NCBI RefSeq assembly: GCF_023507745.1
Contig: NZ_JALPZO010000066.1
Location: 62,001 to 126,000, forward strand
Reading direction: 5' to 3'
DNA length: 64,000 bases
Origin: Vreelandella olivaria
GTDB lineage: Bacteria > Pseudomonadota > Gammaproteobacteria > Pseudomonadales > Halomonadaceae
Made by a program: the position numbers and the translations under genes. This document shows, in pieces, positions 1 through 7,666 of the stretch. A model generated the notes under the pieces. The model had not been told where the DNA came from, made no database searches, and was given only the letters and a program-made list of their open reading frames with translations. Every line of letters begins with the position of its first letter. Position 1 is the first letter of the stretch.

Positions 1-1
1 T

Positions 2-268
2 ATGCGCGGTCTGGACTGGGGGATTGCCACGGAAGACTTAAGCACTGCCCGCTTTTACCGGATGACGCCAAAAGGCGTCGTCACAGGTAAAGGTTTGCCT
101 GTTGATTTAGACCTTGAGCTACGCTTTCGCGACCAGGGTGCCGCGTTAAAAATACTCAAAAAACCGACTCAACAGGCCTTTCTCGACGGGATGATGAACG
201 GCGAGGTGCGCTTGGTAGGCGACTCGGCTGATATGAACAAGCTACAAAAACTGCTTAAGTATTTGTAG
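2..268 (+). CDS. C-terminal part of an unidentified protein (5' cut by the window edge)
   Basis: The frame is open from the first bases of the window to a TAG at 266-268 and gives 88 residues. An ATG is present at position 2, but only one base precedes it, so the real start may lie outside. The C-terminal part is amphipathic and charged and ends in a Lys/Leu-rich helix. I see no signal peptide, membrane segment or catalytic motif. A small lipid-binding (SCP2-like) fold came to mind from the general look, but this is a guess. A LysR gene follows 54 bases downstream on the same strand. Confidence 0.5.
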   Translation: MRGLDWGIATEDLSTARFYRMTPKGVVTGKGLPVDLDLELRFRDQGAALKILKKPTQQAFLDGMMNGEVRLVGDSADMNKLQKLLKYL

Positions 269-322
269 TCAGTCAATCATTGGCTTAACGCCTGACAACT
301 ACGTAGAGGTACAACAACAGCG

Positions 323-1261
323 ATGGACATTCCTCATCAGCGGTTGGTGTACTTTCGCGTAACGCTTGAGTCTGGCTCTGTCCGACGGGCGGCGGCGCGC
401 CTGAACATTGCCCCTTCCGCCGTAAGCCGACAGATTGTTCTGTTGGAAGAGGCGTTAGGGGCAACGTTAATGGAGCGCCAGCGCGGTGGTATACGCCCCA
501 CACCCGTGGGCGAAATGCTACTGGAGTACTGCGAGCGGCGTGGCGCGTTGGACGAGAGCTTTATCACCTCACTTGAAGCATACCAACGCCTTGAAACCGG
601 CACAATTTCACTCACGGTGGGCGAAGGATTTGTGAGCGATCTGGTCGCTTCCCCTCTGCATGAGTTCACTCAGCGCTATGCTGGTATCCAGCTTGACATC
701 CATATCGCTGGTACGTCAGGCATCATTGATGCCGTGGTAGAGGATCACAGCCACATTGGCTTAATGTTCCATGAACGCACACACCCTCAGCTACGCTTCT
801 GGGCATCCAGCCCGCAACCGCTGATGGCTATCTTATCCCCCGACCACCCTCTTGCCAGCCAAACAGCTCCTCTGACGCTTAACCAACTAAGCACCGAGCC
901 CATGGCGATGTGGGATACCAGCCATGGCGTGCGTCAAATGGTGGATCAGGCATTCCAGCAGGCCCGGATTGCCCCACGTATGGCAATGAATACTAACTCC
1001 ATGGTCATCCTGGCCCAATATGTGCGCAGCGGTATGGGCATTACCTTACTACCGGCCTTTGCGGTGGCGCATGACCTGGAAACCGGCTCTCTGATTGCGC
1101 GACCCGTTGATAACCCGCTCTTCCAGCGCTCCCATGCCCATATGGTGACACGGGTAGGACGCCAGCAGCCGAAAGCCTGTATCCTGCTGTTACGCCATCT
1201 GCAACGCTGGATGCAGGCGTTTCGTGACCCGGCATTGAATCAGCCCACACCGCTGCCATAG
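323..1261 (+). CDS. LysR-family transcriptional regulator
   Basis: A 312-residue protein of normal LysR length. The N-terminal winged helix-turn-helix spans about residues 5-64, with the typical AAARLNIAPSAVSRQI recognition segment. A periplasmic-binding-protein-like effector domain follows from about residue 90. An AGAGGT-like ribosome site lies 13 bases or so before the ATG, rather far. The gene converges on the aldehyde dehydrogenase gene and their 3' ends overlap by 22 bases, so the pair is tightly packed. Control of the adjacent minus-strand catabolic genes is inferred from position only; the ligand is unknown. Confidence 0.88.
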   Translation: MDIPHQRLVYFRVTLESGSVRRAAARLNIAPSAVSRQIVLLEEALGATLMERQRGGIRPTPVGEMLLEYCERRGALDESFITSLEAYQRLETGTISLTVGEGFVSDLVASPLHEFTQRYAGIQLDIHIAGTSGIIDAVVEDHSHIGLMFHERTHPQLRFWASSPQPLMAILSPDHPLASQTAPLTLNQLSTEPMAMWDTSHGVRQMVDQAFQQARIAPRMAMNTNSMVILAQYVRSGMGITLLPAFAVAHDLETGSLIARPVDNPLFQRSHAHMVTRVGRQQPKACILLLRHLQRWMQAFRDPALNQPTPLP

Positions 1262-2790
1262 CCAAAGGCAACACTCGCTTCGGGTGCGGTTTCCACCCAA
1301 ACGCTTTGCGGTACGCTGTATTCTCGTAACCCATCAAGCCCGCTGGAGCGACCAAAACCACTGTCTCCAAAACCACCAAACGGTGACATCACACTGATGG
1401 CTTTATAGCTATTGATCCACACCGTCCCTGCTCTTAACTGTCCGGCTACCCGGTGCGCACGGGCGACATCCTGGCTCCACACGGCACCCGCCAGTCCAAA
1501 GCGGGTTTCGTTAGCTAACCGAATGGCATGGGCTTCATCATTAAATGCCATGGCCACTACCACCGGGCCAAACACCTCCTGCTGCGCTATCTCCATATCG
1601 GGGGTGACATCCACCAGCACGGTTGGCGCAATAAAATAGCCTTGCGCCTCCTCCGGCAGGCCCAAGGGTCGACACCCACCGGTTAACAGCCGTGCCCCTG
1701 ATTCAACCGCCGCATCAATCATCCGCATCACCTGTTCAAACTGGTGGCGATTCTGTAACGGCCCCATGCGTGTGGCCTCGTCACCGGGTAACCCCACCTG
1801 AATCTGTTCCGCTGCGCGAGCCAAACGGGTCGTCACCACCTCAAACACCGAGCGTTCAACCAACAGCCGCGACCCAGCAACACAGCTCTGGCCTGCAGCC
1901 GCAAAGATAGCGGCCTGAGCACCTGCCACGGCCTCTTCAAGCCGGGCATCAGCGAAAACGATATTGGCCGACTTGCCCCCCAGCTCAAGCACACTGGGCA
2001 CCAAACGCCTGGCCCCCGCTTCGGCTATCAGGCGCCCGCTTTGGGGAGAGCCCACAAATACCAGCTTGCTGATCCAGGGGTGCTCGGTCAACGCGGCACC
2101 GGTTGTTTTACCCAACCCATTGACGATATTGATAAGCCCCTGGGGTAAGCCGCCGTTTTCAAGTAGTTTGGCAATCACTACTGACGAGAAGGGAGTTAGC
2201 TCGGAAGGCTTCAATACCACCCCATTGCCCGCTGCAATGGCAGGGGCCAATTGCCATGCACAGGTAAACATCGGTGCGTTCCAGGGGGTGATTTGGCCCA
2301 CCACTCCATAAGGCACATGGCGCACATAGTTCAGGTGTGAGGTAGGCACCGGGATCACTTCCCCGTGCTGTTTATCGCACCAGCCTGCGTAGTACTCGAA
2401 CATCTCGCGTACTTTGCTGACTTCTGCACGGCAGTCACGAATCGGCTTGCCTGCCACGATGCTTTCCAACTGAGCCAAAGCTTCCTCGTGGCCTTTAAGT
2501 CCACCCAGCGCCGCATTCATCCTCCGCCCCCGTTCGCTGGCGGTGAGCGCCATCCACTGACGCTGCCCCCTGGCAGCCGCCTGTGTCGCATGCTCAATCA
2601 AGGCGCTGCCCGCATCGCGATAGCTCACCAGCGTCTCACCGGTGGCTGGATTGATCAGCGTGATCTCCTCGCCTTCGCCCTCCAGCAAATGTCCGTCAAT
2701 CCAATTGCTAAGTGGTGTAACAGAGGCCAGGCCAAACCGTGCCAGCAGGTCAGCCAGTTGCTCACGGGCATGTTGACTCAGGACTGTCAT
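1240..2790 (-). CDS. NAD(P)-dependent aldehyde dehydrogenase
   Basis: A 516-residue member of the aldehyde dehydrogenase superfamily, which oxidises aldehydes to acids with NAD(P). Visible are the LELGGKSANIVF segment with the general-base Glu near residue 269, GQSCVAGS with the nucleophilic Cys near residue 303, and the C-terminal PFGGFGDSGFGRSSG segment. I chose the ATG at 2790: it overlaps the TGA of the upstream dehydrogenase gene by one base and has a GGAGG about 8 bases upstream. A GTG one codon earlier is possible. It is probably co-transcribed with the dehydrogenase at 2790-3677. Substrate not readable from sequence; a semialdehyde would fit the neighbour. Confidence 0.9.
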   Translation of the reverse strand: MTVLSQHAREQLADLLARFGLASVTPLSNWIDGHLLEGEGEEITLINPATGETLVSYRDAGSALIEHATQAAARGQRQWMALTASERGRRMNAALGGLKGHEEALAQLESIVAGKPIRDCRAEVSKVREMFEYYAGWCDKQHGEVIPVPTSHLNYVRHVPYGVVGQITPWNAPMFTCAWQLAPAIAAGNGVVLKPSELTPFSSVVIAKLLENGGLPQGLINIVNGLGKTTGAALTEHPWISKLVFVGSPQSGRLIAEAGARRLVPSVLELGGKSANIVFADARLEEAVAGAQAAIFAAAGQSCVAGSRLLVERSVFEVVTTRLARAAEQIQVGLPGDEATRMGPLQNRHQFEQVMRMIDAAVESGARLLTGGCRPLGLPEEAQGYFIAPTVLVDVTPDMEIAQQEVFGPVVVAMAFNDEAHAIRLANETRFGLAGAVWSQDVARAHRVAGQLRAGTVWINSYKAISVMSPFGGFGDSGFGRSSGLDGLREYSVPQSVWVETAPEASVAFGYGSGVG

Positions 2791-3677
2791 CACAACGCCT
2801 CCGCTTGGTTGGTCCGCGCCAAAATCGGCGTGGCAATATGGTTAAAATCCTCACTATCCGCCGGATGCTGTGTATCCGTATGCCACGCCTCCACAACGGC
2901 TTGTAACAGGCTTAGTGGTATCCCAAGCTGTTCAGCGGCGTCCCGTGCCAGGCGCAAATCCTTACGCATCAAGCCCGTGGTAAAACCGGAATCAAACCGC
3001 TCGCTTAACACCCACTCAGGAAAGTTCACTTCACTCACCGCGCTGCGCCCCGAGCCGCTGTTAATCCCTGCCAAACAGGCTTCAGGCGCGACACCGGCCT
3101 TAGCCGCCATCGCCACCGCTTCCGCCGTGGTCAACAGGTGCGCGGCGCATAAGTAATTATTGGCAAGCTTCACCACATGCCCACTGCCAGGTCCGCCCAC
3201 ATGGGTACGCTTGGCAGACATTGCCTCCAGCACCGGCGCAACTCGCTCAATGGTGGTAGTCTCACCGCCCAGCAACATGCCCAGCTTACCGCTGGCAGCC
3301 CCTTTGGGGCCGCCGCTCACCGGTGCATCCAGCCATAGCAAACCGGCGGCGGAGACTTTTTCCGCCAGTTCTCGGCTAACCGCAGGATCACTGGTGGAGG
3401 TATCAATAATCACGCTGCCCTTGGGGGCAAGGTGAAGAATGCCGGGAGTGTTTTCAAGCACATCACGCACATGGGCCGAGGTGGGTAACGACAGCAGATA
3501 GATGTCGCTGGCAGGCAGTGCGTCAGGGGCAACCACCGCCAATCCCTTGGCGGCTAACCGAGCCCGTGCCTGTTCGAAGACATCACTGCCGGTTACGTTA
3601 AAACCAGCGGCTTTGAGGGTCAGTGCCATATTGCCACCCATCTGGCCAAGGCCGATGACGTTAATGGTGAAAGCCAC
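2790..3677 (-). CDS. 3-hydroxyisobutyrate-dehydrogenase-family NAD(P)-dependent oxidoreductase
   Basis: A 295-residue beta-hydroxyacid dehydrogenase. The Rossmann glycine motif GLGQMGGNMA is at residues 9-18. The family substrate-binding motif DAPVSGGPKGA lies near residue 117. The catalytic lysine lies in HVVKLANNY (about K170). The start is a GTG at 3677 with an AAGGAG seven bases upstream. Family members oxidise 3-hydroxyisobutyrate, L-threonate or tartronate semialdehyde. Pairing with an aldehyde dehydrogenase suggests hydroxyacid to semialdehyde to acid chemistry, an inference from context. The 132-base gap upstream separates it from the M20 gene. Confidence 0.87.
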   Translation of the reverse strand: MAFTINVIGLGQMGGNMALTLKAAGFNVTGSDVFEQARARLAAKGLAVVAPDALPASDIYLLSLPTSAHVRDVLENTPGILHLAPKGSVIIDTSTSDPAVSRELAEKVSAAGLLWLDAPVSGGPKGAASGKLGMLLGGETTTIERVAPVLEAMSAKRTHVGGPGSGHVVKLANNYLCAAHLLTTAEAVAMAAKAGVAPEACLAGINSGSGRSAVSEVNFPEWVLSERFDSGFTTGLMRKDLRLARDAAEQLGIPLSLLQAVVEAWHTDTQHPADSEDFNHIATPILARTNQAEAL

Positions 3678-3809
3678 GATAAAACTCCTTAAAGCACTCT
3701 TTAGATGAGATCGCTTTGATTAAATGCCTTGCTTGGCGCAGTCGTTCCCCTACCCATAAGGGCATATCCAGGAGCAACTAGCGGTAAACGTAATTAAAGT
3801 GGGACGAAG

Positions 3810-4967
3810 CTAAACGAGCAGCGTATTCACCAACTCCACCCAGTAGCGAGCCCCAAGTGGCAGCAGCGCGTCGTTAAAGTCGTAATAGGGGTTATGCAGT
3901 GAGGCGGACTCTTTGCCGTTTCCCATCCAGATATAGGCACCAGGACGTTCCGCCAACAGAAAAGAGAAATCCTCAGATGCCATACTGGGCGGCGGGTTAC
4001 GCCGTACGTTATCGCTTCCCAGCAGCCGTTCCAGCACCGTTGCACACTGTTCGGCGTGTGCTGGTGTATTGATGGTGGCGGGGTAACAGCGCTGATAATC
4101 CAGTGCCGCCCGTAAGCCATGGAAGGCTGACAAATGCGTAATTGCCTCTTTAAAGCGCGCCTCAAGACGCTCTTTTAGCGCCATATCAAAGCAGCGCAGC
4201 GTGCCACGTAGCGTCACCTGCTCGGGAATAACGTTGAAGGTATCGCCGCCGTGAATACTGGTAACACTAAGTACCGCTGATTTATCCGGCGGCGTCTCAC
4301 GGCTGATTAAGCCTTGTAACTGGCTTACCAGCTGACAGCTGGCCAATACCGTATCGATCCCCAGATGCGGCATGGCGGCATGGCAGCCTTTGCCGGTTAA
4401 GGTGAGTGTGAAGATATCAAACGCCGCCATCACGGCAGTATCGTGTACCGCCGCCTCTCCTACCGCCAAACCAGGCCAGTTATGCAGACCATATATCGCA
4501 TCCATTGGGAAGCGCTCAAACAAACCATCCTCCACCATGGCACGCCCACCACCTTCGTTCTCTTCCGCTGGCTGGAAGATAAACACCACCCGCCCTTTAA
4601 AGTCAGGCTGCTGTTTCAATGCCCAGGCTGCACCCAGCAGCATGGCCGTATGGCCATCGTGGCCGCAGGCATGCATCTTGCCCGGCGTTTTAGAGGCATA
4701 AGCCAGGCCGGTCTCTTCGCGAATATCCAGCGCGTCGATATCTGCCCGCAGCCCGATGGTTTTACCTTCACCCAGCCGACCATCCAGCACCGCTACCACA
4801 CCGGTGCCAGCAATACCGGTAGTGACTTCAAGCCCCCACTCATTTAGCAGTGACGCAATGCGCTCGCTGGTACGATGCTCTTCAAACGCCGTTTCAGGGT
4901 ACTGGTGAAAGTCATGTCGCCATGCTTCCAGTTGCGTGCTTTCCGGCAGGCAAAGTGATGCCTTCAT
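3810..4967 (-). CDS. M20-family amidohydrolase (hippurate hydrolase / N-acyl amino acid deacylase type)
   Basis: A 385-residue metallohydrolase of the M20D group. The metal-binding HACGHDGH segment is near residue 100, the EE pair is in FQPAEENEGGGRAMV, and the distal ligand region reads PPSMASEDFSFLL. The ATG at 4967 has an AAGGAT six bases upstream. These enzymes split amide bonds of N-acyl amino acids or aminoacyl conjugates in the cytoplasm. The gene begins 10 bases after the stop of the membrane gene at 4978-5472. A transporter pair and a deacylase in one operon suggest import and hydrolysis of an amide-linked compound. Confidence 0.85.
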   Translation of the reverse strand: MKASLCLPESTQLEAWRHDFHQYPETAFEEHRTSERIASLLNEWGLEVTTGIAGTGVVAVLDGRLGEGKTIGLRADIDALDIREETGLAYASKTPGKMHACGHDGHTAMLLGAAWALKQQPDFKGRVVFIFQPAEENEGGGRAMVEDGLFERFPMDAIYGLHNWPGLAVGEAAVHDTAVMAAFDIFTLTLTGKGCHAAMPHLGIDTVLASCQLVSQLQGLISRETPPDKSAVLSVTSIHGGDTFNVIPEQVTLRGTLRCFDMALKERLEARFKEAITHLSAFHGLRAALDYQRCYPATINTPAHAEQCATVLERLLGSDNVRRNPPPSMASEDFSFLLAERPGAYIWMGNGKESASLHNPYYDFNDALLPLGARYWVELVNTLLV

Positions 4968-4977
4968 GGTCTTATCC

Positions 4978-5472
4978 TTAGAGCATTATGTGAGCGACAA
5001 CCGCGGAACCTATGAAAGTTCCGGTAAAGACCAACAGGGCCACCAGTATCAACTTCCAGCCGGTTTGCTTAAACATGCTAAATTCCCGCCCAGTGAGGGC
5101 AAGCCCGGCATAGGCGAGCACCGGGGTGACCACCGCAAGGAAATCCACCTCAGCCAGCCGGGCAATAATCCAGCCATTACCAGGGAAGACAGGGAGCGTT
5201 GCCAGAATACTGATCAGCGACACCCAGGCCACACTGGGCAGGTAGAACGGGCATAGACGGCCAATCACCAGGCCAATGATCACCATGGCATAGAGAATGA
5301 GCATTCCCGGCAGCGCATCCAATAGCGGTGCACCATTTACCAGGTTACTGAACCAGGCAGATACGCAGACCGCCGCCAGAACCAAGGCGGTCTTGCCCAG
5401 TTGATTCTCAGGGCGTAACTCCTTCAGGGCTTCGGCGTCGAACTGATCCACCGCGGTTTCATTAGCTTTCAT
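4978..5472 (-). CDS. Small inner-membrane protein, DUF340-like partner of the DUF3100 gene
   Basis: Read from the ATG at 5472, which has a GGAGG six bases upstream, this is a 164-residue very hydrophobic protein with four or five likely membrane spans. An earlier ATG at 5487 lacks such a site. It overlaps the upstream membrane gene by 11 bases, which implies translational coupling and probably a two-subunit membrane complex. I recall DUF340-type proteins beside DUF3100 proteins and M20 hydrolases in other proteobacteria, but that family name is from memory. A transport role is inferred from hydrophobicity and neighbours. Confidence 0.68.
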   Translation of the reverse strand: MKANETAVDQFDAEALKELRPENQLGKTALVLAAVCVSAWFSNLVNGAPLLDALPGMLILYAMVIIGLVIGRLCPFYLPSVAWVSLISILATLPVFPGNGWIIARLAEVDFLAVVTPVLAYAGLALTGREFSMFKQTGWKLILVALLVFTGTFIGSAVVAHIML

Positions 5473-6280
5473 GACGCGCCTCCACATGCGAGTTGCCTTT
5501 CAGGCGCTTGTACATCCACTCGGTAATGGGTAATGCAATAAACAGAGAAATATAGAGCCCCGTTGCATAGGTCAGCAGATTACTGGCCCCGGCAAAGGCA
5601 AGTAGCTCATCCCTTGATGCAGGCACTGCTTCAGCCAGCGCCGCCGAGCAGGCCGCCACCATACTGCCACTGCCGACACCACAGGCCATGGCAAGGGCAC
5701 GGATATCGAGAATATCCAGCGACGCAATGTAGCCCGCCATCAGGGCAAAATAGAGCGTGCCAAACATGGTGCCGACAACGTACACGCCCATAATGCCGAC
5801 ACCTTCCGGGCTTCTTAGTCCGTAACGGTCTGAAATAATGGCAATATTCGGTTCACGCGCAATCGAGTAGGTAGCCCCCACCGCTTCGCGTCCCATTTTG
5901 AGCACCAAAACGGCAAACGGTAGCGCCAGCAGCATGGTGCCCAGGTTGCCAAGCTCCTGGAGAATAAGCGCAGGGCCTGCGGCAATAATCTGCTCTATGG
6001 CGGGGCCAATGGTGGACCCAAACTTGGCAATAAACGGCAGAATCGCGATCAGAATAACCGGACCCGCCGCATGACTGACCGGCTTGGGAATGATGTTGCC
6101 CATGCCTGAAAACAAGTGGGGATTGAACAACACGCCGATAACAAACGCATAAAGCAGCGGTAATAAGAGGAGCGTTCCTGGCCCAAGGGGCATTCGTAAG
6201 ATGCCTATCCATTCAGCAAACATGGACGTCACAATCACCAGCAGGTGAAGACGCCAGTCCAGCAGTAGTTTTAGATCCAT
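5462..6280 (-). CDS. DUF3100-like integral membrane protein, putative transporter subunit
   Basis: A 272-residue polytopic membrane protein with about eight hydrophobic segments. It begins MDLKLLLDWRLHLLVI and contains a small-residue-rich stretch, ACGVGSGSMVAACSAALAEA, typical of a transport core. An AGGATC site precedes the ATG. It is first in a three-gene unit with the 164-residue membrane protein and the M20 hydrolase. The family assignment is from memory; function in uptake of the hydrolase substrate is an inference. The gene diverges from the AraC gene at 6492, with a Fur-box-like site between them. Confidence 0.7.
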   Translation of the reverse strand: MDLKLLLDWRLHLLVIVTSMFAEWIGILRMPLGPGTLLLLPLLYAFVIGVLFNPHLFSGMGNIIPKPVSHAAGPVILIAILPFIAKFGSTIGPAIEQIIAAGPALILQELGNLGTMLLALPFAVLVLKMGREAVGATYSIAREPNIAIISDRYGLRSPEGVGIMGVYVVGTMFGTLYFALMAGYIASLDILDIRALAMACGVGSGSMVAACSAALAEAVPASRDELLAFAGASNLLTYATGLYISLFIALPITEWMYKRLKGNSHVEARHES

Positions 6281-6458
6281 GGGAGTGATCCTGTTTTTTT
6301 AGAGTCACTCCGAGTATCGAAAGGTTACTGTTTCAATCATAGAGCTTTTGTGCGCTATTTTTTAGAACACACTTTAAGTTGATGAGAGTTTGCTCTCATC
6401 CTATGGGGCTTAAAATGTGCAGGTAAATGAAGAATGAAAACATCTACAAGAACGCTAA

Positions 6459-6473
6459 TGAAAATAATTATCA
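6459..6473. promoter_or_regulatory. Fur-box-like site upstream of the AraC regulator
   Basis: The 15 bases TGAAAATAATTATCA match the 7-1-7 Fur core TGATAAT-N-ATTATCA with one mismatch. The site lies 18 bases before the ATG at 6492 in AT-rich intergenic DNA. Repression of the regulator gene under iron-replete conditions is inferred. Confidence 0.75.
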
Positions 6474-6491
6474 ATTAATGTTTTCTATTGT

Positions 6492-7499
6492 ATGATGCCT
6501 TTACCCCGTCACTCACCCTTGTGTCTCGCTTCTTTTATGACCAGAGCGCTCTGTTCTTATCTCAATGGCCCTCGCTCTTATGCAAAGTTGGAGCCCACTC
6601 CCATACCCAGCCGAGGGCATCGTCTGCTGCGGCCCGGCCTGAGCCTGTACTTCGAGCGTGGTATTGAGGCACAGGACGCCGAACGTAACGCTAATCTGGA
6701 TAACAGCATCAGCCTAGTAATGCTGCTGGAGGGAGAGCTGGATCTACGCTTTGGAAACCAGCACTTGAAGCTCAATGCAGGCCGCTATGGCAGCAATAAA
6801 GTCTTCTCGCCAACCATGGCCCTGGTGACGATTAACCAGGTCGAATCGTTTTGCCGGACGACAAGACAAGGTGATTTTTCAAGGCGTATTAGCCTTAACC
6901 TGAGTCACAAGTGGCTAGAACAATCGCTGTGTGGCGATACCATCGACGACACTTCGGCAACGGCTGCTCAGTTAGAGAAACACTTGAGCACTCGGCAGTG
7001 GAAAGCCTCATCCCGTGCTTGCGAACTAGCGGAGCAGATGTTGACGCCACCACCGCTACCCCCTGAATTAATCAGCCTCTACCTCGAAAGTCGTGCGCTT
7101 GATCTCTTCCTGGACGCATGGTCACACTGTACCCGCAATCAAGACAGCCGCCCCGCTCGAGGTATCAGCACGCGCAATTACTACCGCATGTGCGAACTGG
7201 CAAGCTGGTTAAAGGCTAACACTAACATCCACCTAAGCCTTGAGCAGATAGCCACTGAGGCGAATACGACCACCGCCACCCTACAGCGCCACTTTCGCCA
7301 AGCCCACGGGCTTAGCGTATTCGAGTTTTTGCAGCATGCCCGTCTGGAAAAGGCGCGCCTGGCACTACAAAGTGAGGGAATTAGCGTCAGTGAGGCATCC
7401 GACATGGCGGGTTATTCACATACCACCAGTTTCTCTACCGCCTTCAAGCGCCACTTTGGTATATCGCCCAAGCAGGTCTTCACCAGAAAAGCGCGTTAG
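6492..7499 (+). CDS. AraC-family regulator of the siderophore uptake operon (PchR-like)
   Basis: A 335-residue protein. The C-terminal AraC DNA-binding domain with two helix-turn-helix units spans about residues 230-332; the second contains the family motif VSEASDMAGYSHTTSFSTAFKRHFGISPKQV. The N-terminal half is a putative ligand-binding domain. There is no strong ribosome site before the ATG pair at 6492/6495; an ATG at 6537 is an alternative. Genes of this type next to TonB receptors usually activate them when the ferric siderophore is present. A Fur-box-like site in its promoter supports iron control. Confidence 0.87.
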   Translation: MMPLPRHSPLCLASFMTRALCSYLNGPRSYAKLEPTPIPSRGHRLLRPGLSLYFERGIEAQDAERNANLDNSISLVMLLEGELDLRFGNQHLKLNAGRYGSNKVFSPTMALVTINQVESFCRTTRQGDFSRRISLNLSHKWLEQSLCGDTIDDTSATAAQLEKHLSTRQWKASSRACELAEQMLTPPPLPPELISLYLESRALDLFLDAWSHCTRNQDSRPARGISTRNYYRMCELASWLKANTNIHLSLEQIATEANTTTATLQRHFRQAHGLSVFEFLQHARLEKARLALQSEGISVSEASDMAGYSHTTSFSTAFKRHFGISPKQVFTRKAR

Positions 7500-7633
7500 T
7501 GCCGCCACCCTGCGACTTTCTTTTTACCCATACGCCTCCAACAGGCAACGGTTGCTTGCTTGAAAAATGATGGGCGTGCCTATGTTTTTGCCTACCTCGC
7601 CTAAGACACCAAACGACCAGCATGTAAAAATAA

Positions 7634-7648
7634 TGCGAATAACTATCA
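7634..7648. promoter_or_regulatory. Degenerate Fur-box-like site before the TonB receptor gene
   Basis: TGCGAATAACTATCA matches the 7-1-7 Fur core with three mismatches and ends 18 bases before the preferred ATG at 7667. AraC activators of this class often bind in the same place, so it could serve either. Weaker than the sites at 6459 and 17654. Confidence 0.5.
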
Positions 7649-7666
7649 ATCGCGGTGAGCATTTGC

